From: Sphingobium sp. Z007
GTDB taxonomy: Bacteria > Pseudomonadota > Alphaproteobacteria > Sphingomonadales > Sphingomonadaceae
Length of the DNA: 64,000 bases
Assembly: GCF_900013425.1 (NCBI RefSeq)
Contig: NZ_FBXK01000003.1
Location: 104,067 to 168,066 of the forward strand
Direction: 5' to 3'
The position numbers were made by a program, and so were the translations under genes. The notes beneath the pieces were generated by a model that saw only the letters and a list, made by a program, of their open reading frames with translations, did no database searches and had not been told where the DNA came from. Below, piece after piece: positions 53,895 to 61,869 of the stretch (within the stretch, counting starts at the first letter, position 1; the number at the start of each line of letters is the position of its first letter).

Positions 53895-55421
53895 ATGGCG
53901 CTATTGAGTGTAATCCGGCGTTGGCACTTTCGGGAGAAGATGCCGATCCGTGAGATTGAGCGGCGCACAGGATTGTCGCGCAACACGATCCGCAAGTATC
54001 TGCGCGCGGGCACGGTAGAACCGCAGTTCAAGATTCCCGACCGACCGAGCAAGCTGGACCCCTATGCTGAGAAGCTGTCGGGGTGGCTGCGGATCGAGGC
54101 CGGCAAGTCGCGCAAACAGAAGCGCACAGCCAAGCAGATGCACGCCGATCTGGTGTCTTTGGGCTATGATGGGTCCTATGGCCGTGTCGCGGCGTTTGTG
54201 CGGGCCTGGAAGGCTGGCCGGCAGATTGAGCAGCAGACCAGCGGGCGCGGAACATTCGTGCCGTTGGTCTTCCAGTCCGGTGAGGCATTTCAGTTCGACT
54301 GGAGTGAAGACTGGGCCATTCTTGGTGGCGAGCGCGTCAAGTTACAGGCGGCGCATACCAAGCTGTCGCACAGCAAGGCCTTCATCGTGCGGGCCTATCC
54401 GCTCCAGACCCACGAGATGCTGTTCGACGCGCTGACCCAGGCGTTCCGCGTTCTTGGCGGGGTTCCGCAACGCGGGATCTTCGATAATATGAAGACCGCG
54501 GTTGACCGGATCGGTAGCGGCAAGGCGCGACAGGTCAACGCCCGGTTTGCAGCGATGGCCAGCCATTATCTGTTTGAGCCTGAGTTTTGTAACCCAGCAT
54601 CAGGGTGGGAGAAGGGACAGGTCGAGAAGAACGTTCAGGATGCGCGGCGCAGACTGTGGCAGCGTTTGCCGAGCTTCCCGGATATCCATGCGCTCAACGC
54701 TTGGCTCGAGGAACAGTGTATCGCGCAATGGGGTGATATCCAGCATGGCAGCTTGCCCGGCACAGTTGCCGATGTTCATGCTGGGGAGGTCGGCAACCTG
54801 ATGCAGTTGGGGCGGCCATTTGATGGCTTTGTCGAGCACACCAAGCGGGTGTCGCCGATCTGCCTCATCCACTTCGAGCGCAACCGCTACAGCGTGCCCG
54901 CCTCGTTCGCCAACCGCCCGGTCAGTGTCAGGATCTATCCTGAGCGGATCGTGGTCGCCGCCGAGGGGCAGATCCTGTGTGAGCATAACCGGATCATTGA
55001 GCGATCTCACCACAGTGGCGGGCGGACGATCTATGACTGGCGGCATTATCTGGCGGTGATCCAGCGCAAGCCGGGCGCGCTGCGCAATGGTGCGCCGTTC
55101 ACGCAGTTGCCAGAGGCCTTTAAACAGCTACAAAGCCAGCTTCTGCGGCGCCCCGGCGGTGATCGGGAGATGGCCGAGATCCTGGCGCTCGTGCTGCAGC
55201 ATGACGAGCAGGCGGTGCTGTGCGCGGTCGAACTGGCGCTTGAGGCAGGCGTCGCTACCAAGACTCATGTTCTCAACCTTCTGCACCGTCTGACTGACGG
55301 TAAGGCGCCTCCCGCGCCCCCGATCGATGCGCCCCAGGCACTGCGTCTTGCCCAGGAGCCACTCGCCGATGTCGGGCGTTATGACGCCCTCCGTAATGGA
55401 GGGCTGCGCCATGCGTCATGA
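53895..55421 (+). CDS. istA: IS21-family transposase IstA (copy 2)
   Basis: 508 residues, identical to the product of 25578-27104, with the same AAGGAG ribosome site. All DDE and HTH motifs are intact, so either copy could supply transposase for both. Confidence 0.95.
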   Translation: MALLSVIRRWHFREKMPIREIERRTGLSRNTIRKYLRAGTVEPQFKIPDRPSKLDPYAEKLSGWLRIEAGKSRKQKRTAKQMHADLVSLGYDGSYGRVAAFVRAWKAGRQIEQQTSGRGTFVPLVFQSGEAFQFDWSEDWAILGGERVKLQAAHTKLSHSKAFIVRAYPLQTHEMLFDALTQAFRVLGGVPQRGIFDNMKTAVDRIGSGKARQVNARFAAMASHYLFEPEFCNPASGWEKGQVEKNVQDARRRLWQRLPSFPDIHALNAWLEEQCIAQWGDIQHGSLPGTVADVHAGEVGNLMQLGRPFDGFVEHTKRVSPICLIHFERNRYSVPASFANRPVSVRIYPERIVVAAEGQILCEHNRIIERSHHSGGRTIYDWRHYLAVIQRKPGALRNGAPFTQLPEAFKQLQSQLLRRPGGDREMAEILALVLQHDEQAVLCAVELALEAGVATKTHVLNLLHRLTDGKAPPAPPIDAPQALRLAQEPLADVGRYDALRNGGLRHAS

Positions 55422-56190
55422 CCCTGCCAGCGCCGCTGTTGTCGTCATGCTCAAGGCGCTCAAGATGTATGGCATGGCCCAGGCAGTCGGAGACCTCATC
55501 GAGCAAGGTGCCCCAGCCTTCGACGCTGCCGTGCCGATCATCTCCCAACTGCTGAAGGCCGAAATGGCTGAGCGGGAGGTCCGCTCGATCGCTTACCAGA
55601 TCAAGGCAGCCCGGTTCCCGGCCTACAAGGATCTGGCCGGGTTCGACTTCGCCTCAAGCGAGGTCAATGAAGCTATGGTCCGGCAACTGCATGGCGGCGA
55701 ATTTATCGATGGCGGTGATAACGTCGTGCTGATCGGCGGTCCTGGCACGGGGAAATCCCATATCGCCACTGCGCTGGGCGTCCAGGCCGTCGAGCATCAC
55801 CGCAAGAAGGTCCGGTTCTTCGCCACGGTCGACCTGGTCAACGCCCTCGAACAGGAAAAGGTCATGAACAAGGCCGGCCAGCTCGCTGAGCGCTTGCTGC
55901 GCCTCGATCTCATCATCCTCGACGAGCTCGGATATCTACCGTTCAGCCCATCAGGTGGCGCGCTGCTGTTCCATCTGCTCAGCAAACTCTATGAGCGCAC
56001 CAGCGTGATCATCACCACAAATCTCAGCTTCAGCGAATGGGCTGGCGTGTTTGGCGATGCAAAAATGACCACTGCGCTGCTGGATCGGCTCACCCACCAC
56101 TGCCACATCATCGAGACCGGCAATGACAGCTTCCGGTTCAAAGCCAGCTCCGCAGTCTCCAAAACACGAAAGGAAAAATCACCAGCTTGA
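55411..56190 (+). CDS. istB: IS21-family helper ATPase IstB (copy 2)
   Basis: 259 residues, identical to copy 1 (27094-27873), overlapping istA by 11 bases. Walker A '[11 protein letters not shown]' and Walker B '[12 protein letters not shown]' are intact. Confidence 0.95.
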   Translation: MRHDPASAAVVVMLKALKMYGMAQAVGDLIEQGAPAFDAAVPIISQLLKAEMAEREVRSIAYQIKAARFPAYKDLAGFDFASSEVNEAMVRQLHGGEFIDGGDNVVLIGGPGTGKSHIATALGVQAVEHHRKKVRFFATVDLVNALEQEKVMNKAGQLAERLLRLDLIILDELGYLPFSPSGGALLFHLLSKLYERTSVIITTNLSFSEWAGVFGDAKMTTALLDRLTHHCHIIETGNDSFRFKASSAVSKTRKEKSPA

Positions 56191-56275
56191 CCCTCGTCCC
56201 GCAACGCGGGACACACCTTCCACCCGGGTCACTTCTCGATGAAAATCCCGGGTCATATCTCAGTGGAAATCAACA

Positions 56276-56419
56276 GCCCGAGAACCACATCAGCATCTCA
56301 TGCGTGAGAAGCTGGCTGCCGCGGGTGAAATTGCCCGAATTGCGCTGCACGCGGCCGCGCGCGGAGTGATGGGTCAGCGGGATGTTTTTCCCGTTCGAGC
56401 GGATGTCCTCACGCGCCAT
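56276..56419 (-). pseudogene. Coupling protein TraD, N-terminal stub
   Basis: From ATG 56419: 'MAREDIRSNGKNIPLTHHSA' and 'NSGNFTRGSQLLTHEMLMWF', which I recognise as the N-terminus of TraD-type type IV coupling proteins, just before the first membrane span. The IS21 right end cuts it after 48 codons, so the ATPase domain is gone. The start overlaps the stop of the RHH gene (ATGGCGCGTGA), showing the original operon. Confidence 0.65.
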
Positions 56420-56705
56420 GATATTGCACCAGGCGCTTGTCGGTTTCGGCCACGAGACGGTCGCGAAGGTCGGGATATTGCTCGCGGATGATGACGTCCA
56501 ACGCGAGCTGTTGGAACTCACTGATCCGGGCGAGCCGGCGATGGCTCGCGGTGAGGAGATCGGAGGAAGAAAGGAAAACGTCGAGCGCCGATCGGATGAT
56601 GTCGGCGACGCTTAGTTTCTGTTCGACGGCAATCGCGCTGAGCCGGTCCCACTGGGAGCGCTCCAGGCGAATATTGTAGTGCCTGTAACTGGTAGCCAAG
56701 ACCAA
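56409..56705 (-). CDS. Ribbon-helix-helix-like protein (mobilisation accessory)
   Basis: 98 residues from ATG 56705 (GGAGG upstream). 'YRHYNIRLERSQWDRLSAIA' gives the beta-strand and first helix and 'KLSVADIIRSALDVFLSSS' the second helix of a RHH DNA-binding fold. A helical C-terminus ends 'LVQYHGA'. It is translationally coupled to traD, as expected of oriT-binding or traD-associated accessory proteins. The repeats at 56801-56936 just upstream are a natural target. Confidence 0.65.
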   Translation of the reverse strand: MVLATSYRHYNIRLERSQWDRLSAIAVEQKLSVADIIRSALDVFLSSSDLLTASHRRLARISEFQQLALDVIIREQYPDLRDRLVAETDKRLVQYHGA

Positions 56706-56800
56706 CCTCCTAGCAGGGAGGCTGGTGGGGACTGAAGAACGGCATTATTTATAGCGCAGCGGCCGGCAGCGGGCAAGTTGATCGTCGCGCCGGCAAACCC

Positions 56801-56936
56801 CGTAGTCTCCCGCACTACGCAAGAATGGCAGATTTCCGCGCTTTTCTCGCACCCCCCGGCACGTACTACGCCGTAGTCTCCCTCGTTTCCGCGCTAAACC
56901 GTTGTGAAACAACGGAAACCATGCACCTTCAGGTGC
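56801..56936. other. Inverted-repeat-rich region, candidate oriT
   Basis: Within 136 bp: CGTAGT...ACTACG (56801-56806/56814-56819); ACTACG-C-CGTAGT (56865-56877); direct repeat CGTAGTCTCCC (56801-56811 and 56872-56882); CCGTTGT-GAA-ACAACGG (56899-56915); GCACCT-TC-AGGTGC (56923-56936). It lies upstream of the RHH/traD operon, the usual place of a transfer origin. No relaxase is nearby in this window and no nic site can be assigned. Confidence 0.5.
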
Positions 56937-57177
56937 GTAGGGTGTGCATATCCTAAGAGACCGATTTCTGGTCCCGGGGCAATCTGATGATGGTCGGAGG
57001 GGTGTCCGTTACCGGGTCCGGCTGGGCAAAGGTCCGCCGTCAGGCGGAAGCGAGACTCGAGTCCGAGCGAAGCGGCCGTCTCCGGTGTGCGGGTCGTTCA
57101 GACCCCATCCCCGGCCGCGCTTGGGCGCAGCCCGGAAGCGCGGATCAATGGCGGCCTTGGGCGCCATTGATCAGGCG

Positions 57178-57312
57178 AGGATCGTGACCCGGACGGGCGG
57201 AGACAAGGCGCATGCCTTGGCTCCGTGAGCTTGGTCGGCGGCGTCCCGCTAGGGACGGCGGCGGCCTTAGCGAATAGAGCCGTCATCGGGCGGTAGCCCG
57301 ATGCGCCCCACC
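57178..57312 (+). repeat. Dispersed structured repeat, family 2, copy 1
   Basis: Shares blocks with 62170-62285: GATCGTGACCCGGA, GGGCGGAGAC, GGCTCCG, GCGAATAGAGC and GATGCGCC. The blocks flank hairpins that differ in sequence but keep pairing. Here AAGGC-gcat-GCCTT and TCGGGC-ggta-GCCCGA; in the other copy CCCGC-ctc-GCGGG and TCCCGCC-ggaa-GGCGGGA. CGGAG/CTCCG encloses the first hairpin in both. Both copies precede plus-strand genes (57398 and 62355). Confidence 0.65.
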
Positions 57313-57397
57313 TACGAAAACTTCTTCTTCCGGCAAAATGCCCCGGCAGCTATGCTCACCATGTTCATAGCCCGATTAGCCTTCAAAAGAGGCACCT

Positions 57398-57616
57398 ATG
57401 GCAAAGACACTGGAACAGGAGCGAGCAGCGTTCGAAGAGGATGCACGGCGGTTGGAAGAGCGACGCAGAAAGCTCGAAGAGCGCGAGCGTGAGCAGGCCA
57501 TATCTGCGCTGGAAAAAGCGGGCCTGCTGAAGCTCGAAATCAAGCGTCTGACCAGCCTTGCAGAGCGCATCAGGACACTCGGGATCAACGAGATCGAAAA
57601 GCGTTTGGCTGCGTAA
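57398..57616 (+). CDS. Coiled-coil small protein, mobilisation-type
   Basis: 72 residues from ATG 57398 (AGAGG upstream). The first 40 residues are Glu/Arg-rich coiled coil ('ARRLEERRRKLEEREREQ'), then 'ALEKAGLLKLEIKRLTSLAE' and 'IRTLGINEIEKRLAA'. It recalls the short TraD/MobC-like proteins that sit near transfer origins of alphaproteobacterial plasmids, and a family I believe is catalogued as a DUF. Function inferred only from type and place. Confidence 0.6.
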   Translation: MAKTLEQERAAFEEDARRLEERRRKLEEREREQAISALEKAGLLKLEIKRLTSLAERIRTLGINEIEKRLAA

Positions 57617-57650
57617 AGCGAGTCCGCCGCGGCAGCGCCGCGGCACGGGC

Positions 57651-57673
57651 ATGGGGGGCTCGATGCCCCTCAT
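57651..57673 (+). other. Hairpin GGGGC-TCGAT-GCCCC after the coiled-coil gene
   Basis: Stem 57655-57659/57665-57669, extended by CATG-like outer pairing. The same 15-base hairpin occurs at 60760-60774 in another intergenic space. No U-run follows on the plus strand. Confidence 0.55.
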
Positions 57674-57691
57674 GTCCGTACATCTCCCAGC

Positions 57692-57726
57692 AAAAAAAGG
57701 GAGAGGCGGCGCGCGCCCCTCCCCCC
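57692..57726 (-). terminator. Intrinsic terminator of the 74-residue gene
   Basis: Read on the minus strand: a GC-rich stem (57699-57726, GGGAGGGGCG pairing with CGCCTCTCCC around a CGCG loop) followed by seven T (57698-57692). It lies 11 bp beyond the stop of the gene at 57737-57961. Confidence 0.8.
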
Positions 57727-57736
57727 GGCATTGTCC

Positions 57737-57961
57737 TCAGAACTCGTCGAGTATCCCGCCCGGCGCCGTGTAGACGACCCGGTCGATCATCGGCTGGTTC
57801 AGCGCGCCATAATCGCCTTCATCGATAGTCAGGTAGCCAAGCTCGGGATCGTCGACGACGTGCTGGTCGAAGTAGCTGTGAAGCGCCCGGCGCTCGGCGT
57901 TGGTGACCGCTGCGAAGTAGGCGGCATTGTCGGCGGTGATTGCGTTCGTGATGATCTGCAT
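57737..57961 (-). CDS. 74-residue acidic protein, unknown
   Basis: From ATG 57961 with AGGAG eight bases upstream. 'ITADNAAYFAAVTNAERRAL' and 'DDPELGYLTIDEGDYGAL' mark a small acidic, soluble protein. Single-gene unit with its own terminator. No family function known; such genes are typical of sphingomonad conjugative elements. Confidence 0.65.
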   Translation of the reverse strand: MQIITNAITADNAAYFAAVTNAERRALHSYFDQHVVDDPELGYLTIDEGDYGALNQPMIDRVVYTAPGGILDEF

Positions 57962-57989
57962 GATGTGCTCCTGTCTGTCTTGAATGACA

Positions 57990-58255
57990 GGGGAAGGCGC
58001 GTCGGGCGGGCGAGGCCGGGTCAAGGATCGCGAAGCGACCGCGAAGCGGCGGTGGGGGTCACGATTTTCTTCGGCGGCCACCGGACGGCGAAGATGAAGC
58101 ACGTCGCTCGACCCGCCGAAGAAAATGGTGGGGCCCCGCCGTCCTTGAGGCGGCCTCGCTCGGCTGACAGAATAGGAAGACTGTGAGAGATTTTCCCTCT
58201 CGTCGGGAGACCTGCGGCAAGGCGTAGCGACGTGCGGACCGACGGGTCCGCGCGG
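57990..58255. repeat. Dispersed structured repeat, family 1, divergent copy A
   Basis: Contains a perfect 14-bp stem: ATTTTCTTCGGCGG (58064-58077) and CCGCCGAAGAAAAT (58113-58126), followed by GGTGGGGC and CCTTGAGGC. The same order (ATTTT arm, loop with GAAGCG, AAAAT arm, run of G, ATCCTTGA) is found in copies B and C. Lies upstream of the minus-strand gene at 57961. Confidence 0.55.
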
Positions 58256-58744
58256 TCAGGGATGCCTGCCGCAGTGGCAGCAATGTTCCTCGATACCGGT
58301 AAGGGAACAGTAGCCCGGCCCGAAACCCGCCTCTGCCTCATCGTCCGCGAAGTAGCCGTGATATTTTGCGATACCGACAGCTTGGTCGCGCATGGTCGGA
58401 TCGAGCGTGGCGAGAAGGGCATCGCAGGCTTCGGAGAATCGGCGGGCATAGAGTTCGTAGGATGCGCCGCCAGTCGTTTTGGCCGTGTCGCCGGCGAGCC
58501 GTTCGGCGTCGGCCCGGAACTGCGTGAGTGCGGCGTGCTCGTCCTCATCGCCTATATCGATGTCGAGGTCTTCGTCCGGAATGTCCGGCACATGATCGGC
58601 ATGGACCTGATAGAAGGTTCCGCAGTTAGAGCAGACGGCGCGGTCCTCGACGAAATCATAGTGTTCGGGATCGTAGGACGTCGCGCAGTGCGGGCAGATG
58701 GGTCCGCTGAACAGCTTGCGGAGAGATTCGCTGAGATCGTGCAT
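58256..58744 (-). CDS. 162-residue zinc-ribbon-like protein
   Basis: From ATG 58744, preceded by GGAGG. 'CPHCATSYDPEHYDF' and 'RAVCSNCGTFYQVHADH' give two CxxC knuckles (about residues 17-42), an acidic linker ('DEDLDIDIGDEDEHA') follows, and the end is 'GIEEHCCHCGRHP', another CxxC. Probably binds zinc; could act in nucleic acid binding or as an anti-restriction or regulatory protein. Function unknown. Confidence 0.65.
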   Translation of the reverse strand: MHDLSESLRKLFSGPICPHCATSYDPEHYDFVEDRAVCSNCGTFYQVHADHVPDIPDEDLDIDIGDEDEHAALTQFRADAERLAGDTAKTTGGASYELYARRFSEACDALLATLDPTMRDQAVGIAKYHGYFADDEAEAGFGPGYCSLTGIEEHCCHCGRHP

Positions 58745-58789
58745 TTAAGCCTCCATCGATCATTGGTTTGCGATCCCCATCTCGTTTTG

Positions 58790-59049
58790 ATGAGGATGGC
58801 CTCATCGGGACGCGGTGTTGAGGCAGTCAGGGACGGCGACGCCGCCGCGTAGCGGGCAGCGGGGGAACCGATTTTGTGGTCGTGAAGCGCAGCGGAACGG
58901 CGGCAAAATTGGGGGGACCGGTGATCCTTGACGGCCGAGGAACACCCAGCGTCATGCTTTGGCGATGAAGCTTTGTCTGATGCCGAGATGTGAGAGCGCA
59001 CGGCTTTGCCCCCGAACCCTTTCAAGGCGTTCGGGGTTAACAGCAAAGC
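58790..59049. repeat. Dispersed structured repeat, family 1, copy B
   Basis: Shares with copy C (61870-62140): TCATCGG, GTCAGGGACG, GGGGGA-CCGATTTT, AAAATTGGGGG-ACCG, ATCCTTGA, GGCGATGAAGCTT, TCTGAT-CCGAGATGT, GGGTTAACAGCAAA. The second hairpin is GCTTTGC...GCAAAGC with inner CCCCGAA...TTCGGGG (58994-59048). In copy C the arms are GATTTGC/GCAAATC. It fills the space upstream of the gene at 58744. Confidence 0.7.
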
Positions 59050-59382
59050 TCATTCCAGCACGGAGGAACGGTCGCCGCCAGGGTGAGGCGCTGGATTGGT
59101 TCGCCCGGGGGACTGCCGCCATATGGTGACTTTCCGGGTGATGACGGCTGGATCGTGCTCGAAGATGCGCGCAAGATGGTCCAAGGGAAACGGACAGACG
59201 CGCGCCTCGAAGCCATCCGACAGCATCCCATCGAGATCGCCGTCACAGTCCAAAAGCGGGGCATTCAGGTGGCGGGCCTCGGTCCGTAGCAGCACGAGAA
59301 ACCCATCGAGGTGATCGGGCCGGACGGTGGCGCAAAGCGCGCAGGTGTCGTCGGCGTCGGTAACGATGCTGAATGTGGTCAT
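59050..59382 (-). CDS. 110-residue protein, paralogue of 60078-60644
   Basis: From ATG 59382 (AAGGAG upstream). 'TTFSIVTDADDTCALCATVR' and 'GFEARVCPFPLDHLARIFEH' align with 'ITFRIATAADD' and 'RFEARICPLALAAVARVFDF' of the 188-residue paralogue. It lacks the latter's C-terminal half. Unknown function; soluble. The pair suggests an ancient duplication within the element. Confidence 0.6.
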   Translation of the reverse strand: MTTFSIVTDADDTCALCATVRPDHLDGFLVLLRTEARHLNAPLLDCDGDLDGMLSDGFEARVCPFPLDHLARIFEHDPAVITRKVTIWRQSPGRTNPAPHPGGDRSSVLE

Positions 59383-59839
59383 CTTGGACTCCTTTTGAGT
59401 TCAATCAGCACCGGCCTCCTCCCCTCTCTTGGCCCGCGGTTCCGCCACCGAGCAGCAGTTGCAGGACGCACGATTTCGCCCGCCGCCATCTGCACGGACC
59501 GGCCAATTTCGCGGCACGGCCCGCCCATTTCGGGAAGGTGGTTGGCAGCGTCGAAGGCAGACTCGAACCGTCGTGCCTTGGTGTAGCGGCGTGTCTGTGA
59601 TAGGCGGCCGATTGCGCTGCGAAGGCCGTGGCGCCGGGACTGGTAATCCCGTCGAGAAGGCAACTCGGTGTGGTTTTCACGCCGGGGTGCCTGCGCATAT
59701 GTCCAGGTGCCTCGGCACTAAAAGCGTAGGCGCATGTCTCGACGTGTTACCAGCCCCGGCTCCCGCGCCCTGGCGCGGGAGTTGTTTGGCGAAGAGCGCT
59801 CCAACATGCTCCCTGAATGGCCGCGCTCCGGGTGGCGAT
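59383..59839. other. 457-bp interval, no clear gene; one strong hairpin
   Basis: Frames here lack ribosome sites. CTCCCGCGCC (59760-59769) pairs with GGCGCGGGAG (59772-59781) and is followed on the plus strand by TTGTTTGG, so it may be a weak terminator. Confidence 0.4.
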
Positions 59840-60004
59840 ATGGACCTCTACGAAAAGGAGCCGGCGGTGACGCAGGCGCTGGCCTTGGCGCTGATGCGTC
59901 AGGCCCTCGAATATCTCGCGGCGATCAAGGAGGAGGACGCTTCGCGCCATCTTCAGTGCGCCGTCGATGCGCTCTTGAAGCCCAAATTCGTGCGACCGGC
60001 TTGA
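59840..60004 (+). CDS. 54-residue helical protein
   Basis: ATG 59840: 'MDLYEKEPAVTQALALALMR' then 'ALEYLAAIKEEDASRHLQCA' and 'VDALLKPKFVRPA'. Regular helical pattern and coding-like composition support a real small gene. It converges with the terminator of the minus gene at 60078. Function unknown. Confidence 0.5.
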   Translation: MDLYEKEPAVTQALALALMRQALEYLAAIKEEDASRHLQCAVDALLKPKFVRPA

Positions 60005-60016
60005 GTCCAAGCGGTC

Positions 60017-60050
60017 AAAAAAAGGGCGCGCCGCACATGGCGACGCGCCC
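60017..60050 (-). terminator. Intrinsic terminator of the 188-residue gene
   Basis: On the minus strand GGGCGCG (60050-60044) pairs with CGCGCCC (60030-60024) and is followed by seven T (60023-60017). Lies 27 bp past the stop at 60078. Confidence 0.75.
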
Positions 60051-60077
60051 TCCTTCGCGAACCGAAAAAGGCGGAGG

Positions 60078-60644
60078 CTATGCCCATTCCAGTCGGGAAG
60101 TGTCATCGGTATCGGCAGTCGCCAAAAGGCGGTCGAGCCGATCGAGATAATGCGATACGCCGTGCTCGGCCGCTTGCCGGCGGACGGCCGGATTGGCGAT
60201 CCGGGCACGGGCGGTATCGATCGGAATCTCGCCAACGCTGTCGGGCCGAAACCCGAGTCCTTCGAGCAGCGCATAGGCATTGCCGTTCGCGAGGTTGAAT
60301 TCGAGGCCGAGGTCCGATGTGAACGCGACGGCCATCGCGATCGAGCCCGGCTCTTCGCGTCGGTAGATGCTGACCCGGCGGCATCGGAACTGCGCTTCTT
60401 CAAGGACCGCGATGGCATCGGTTTGGAAATCGAAGACGCGAGCGACCGCGGCGAGCGCCAGTGGGCATATGCGCGCCTCGAAACGATAAGAGAGGAAGTC
60501 GTCGGGATCGAGCAGAGCCGTCCCGAGGCGTTCGCCCTGCTCCCGCAGAAGCGTTCGGAAAGCGGCGAGCTGACGCGCGTTGATGGCGGCTGTCGGACGC
60601 GGCTGATCGTCGGCGGCCGTGGCGATGCGGAACGTGATGGACAT
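60078..60644 (-). CDS. 188-residue conserved protein of the element
   Basis: From ATG 60644 (GGGGAGG upstream). The N-terminal half is shared with 59050-59382. The C-terminal half has 'GSIAMAVAFTSDLGLEFNLA', 'NGNAYALLEGLGFRPDSVGE' and a helical end 'AAEHGVSHYLDRLDRLLATA'. No catalytic motif recognised. Has its own terminator. Confidence 0.6.
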   Translation of the reverse strand: MSITFRIATAADDQPRPTAAINARQLAAFRTLLREQGERLGTALLDPDDFLSYRFEARICPLALAAVARVFDFQTDAIAVLEEAQFRCRRVSIYRREEPGSIAMAVAFTSDLGLEFNLANGNAYALLEGLGFRPDSVGEIPIDTARARIANPAVRRQAAEHGVSHYLDRLDRLLATADTDDTSRLEWA

Positions 60645-60735
60645 CCTGTCCTCCCCTGTTGAACCGCCATTCCTCTCCCCCTCCCCTTTGGCCGCACCGC
60701 GGGCCGATGCTTGAAGTCTTCGATGCGAGCGCGCA

Positions 60736-60782
60736 GGCGCTCAGTCCCCGCGGCGCGAAGGGGCTCGATGCCCCTGAGCGCC
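60736..60782. other. Nested hairpin with the shared GGGGC-TCGAT-GCCCC core
   Basis: Outer stem GGCGCTCA (60736-60743)/TGAGCGCC (60775-60782), inner hairpin 60760-60774 identical to that at 57655-57669. Suggests a recurring structural element rather than chance. Confidence 0.55.
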
Positions 60783-60798
60783 GCCCTCCGACGCAAGA

Positions 60799-60833
60799 AA
60801 AGGGAAGAGGCTCCGGCCGGAGCCGGAGCCTCT
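60799..60833 (-). terminator. Intrinsic terminator of the DUF2493 gene
   Basis: Perfect 12-bp stem (AGAGGCTCCGGC, 60806-60817, with 60822-60833) and a tetraloop. On the minus strand it is followed by TCCCTTTTCTT. It sits 10 bp beyond the stop at 60844. Confidence 0.85.
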
Positions 60834-60843
60834 CCCGAAGCGC

Positions 60844-61818
60844 TCACGCGCTGCGCTGCGCGCGCTGGTGGGCGAGCCGCACGATGTGGAGCGGGATGCC
60901 TGCCTGCCGGAGCTTCTGTGCGAGGTTCTGCTGGATGCCCGAGCCTTCGCAGACGACCGCTTCGACAGGCTTGAGGTTGAGGATGCGATCGTTGCGGACG
61001 AAGGCGGCGCGGTTGCCTTGGCTGCGATCGAGGCGGAACTGGATGACCTTGACGCCGCGCGATGCCGCCCAAGCGTGTGCGACGGCATCACAGCCCTTCG
61101 CCTGCGCGGTGGTCGCGAGGATCATCTCCGGGATGCGGGCCTTGATACGGTCGAGGCCGTCCCAAAGCAGGTCGCTGTCCTCCCAGACCTGACCGCCGGA
61201 GAACGCAACCACCGGACCCTCGGGCGCGAACTGCTCGCGGCGTTCCCGCGCGCGCGATGCAAGGAAGTCGCGGGCGTCGATCATCGATGCGTTGAGGGCG
61301 CTCGAGACACGGCTTCCCCGGACCGGCGAGAAGGGCCTGCCCGTTTCGACGCGATAGACCTCGGCGGCGTGGTCGCGCATGCACTCCATCGCCTCGCGGC
61401 ATCCTTGCAGGGTTTGGCAGAGAAGCTGGGTATCCTCCAGTTCGGTCGCGTAGATCTCCGAGGGGTCGTAGCTGCGCGCGAGATCGCCGAGCTTCTTGGC
61501 GGCGTCGTCCTCGCGGCCTTCGATCCGCTTCGCCACGACGTGGAAGCTGTTGGCGAAACCCCATGCGAGATCGTTCGCGAACGGCTCCATGCGAGTATCG
61601 CGCAGAACGTCGAACATCGTTTGCAACATCATCTCGACGGCGGCCCGCACCTGCTCGGGATCGGGCATGTCGAGCGCTTCGGGTGCCTCGACGACGCTGA
61701 GCTTCGCCATCTCGCTATGCTCGATGAACGCTCCCTCATAGGTCTGCGTCAGGTCTTCGTTCTCGCGCGATGCGGCGATGAAGCTGGCAAGATCGGCGAA
61801 GTTGTTGAAAGAAGTCAT
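60844..61818 (-). CDS. DUF2493 (SLOG/YspA-like) protein
   Basis: 324 residues from ATG 61818 (GGAGG upstream). The C-terminal third, 'GPVVAFSGGQVWEDSDLLWD', 'GLDRIKARIPEMILATTAQA' and 'GCDAVAHAWAASRGVKVIQF', is the DUF2493 domain of the SLOG nucleotide-binding superfamily, with 'RNDRILNLKPVEAVVCEGSG'. The N-terminal part is helical. Very common on sphingomonad plasmids and integrative elements; a nucleotide-derived ligand is likely, function unknown. Confidence 0.85.
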   Translation of the reverse strand: MTSFNNFADLASFIAASRENEDLTQTYEGAFIEHSEMAKLSVVEAPEALDMPDPEQVRAAVEMMLQTMFDVLRDTRMEPFANDLAWGFANSFHVVAKRIEGREDDAAKKLGDLARSYDPSEIYATELEDTQLLCQTLQGCREAMECMRDHAAEVYRVETGRPFSPVRGSRVSSALNASMIDARDFLASRARERREQFAPEGPVVAFSGGQVWEDSDLLWDGLDRIKARIPEMILATTAQAKGCDAVAHAWAASRGVKVIQFRLDRSQGNRAAFVRNDRILNLKPVEAVVCEGSGIQQNLAQKLRQAGIPLHIVRLAHQRAQRSA

Positions 61819-61869
61819 AAAAGCCTCCGAACAAGTCGATCTCTCATCCGGGATTGGATGAAAGATGAA

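Larger units (their letters stand above)
53782..56275 (+). mobile_element. IS21-family element, copy 2 (2,494 bp)
   Basis: Same length, ends and gene content as copy 1, offset by 28,317 bp, in the same orientation. Flanks are GATGG (left, GIY-YIG gene) and GCCCG (right, traD), again without a target duplication. The two copies thus bracket a 25,823-bp segment as direct repeats. Confidence 0.95.

Noticed and set aside
56801..56936. CRISPR-like repeats
   Set aside because: Only two copies of an 11-base direct repeat with mixed inverted repeats; no regular spacer pattern and no cas genes.
59747..61072. 441-codon minus-strand frame
   Set aside because: Crosses two better supported genes and an intrinsic terminator; Arg/Pro/Ser-rich shadow.
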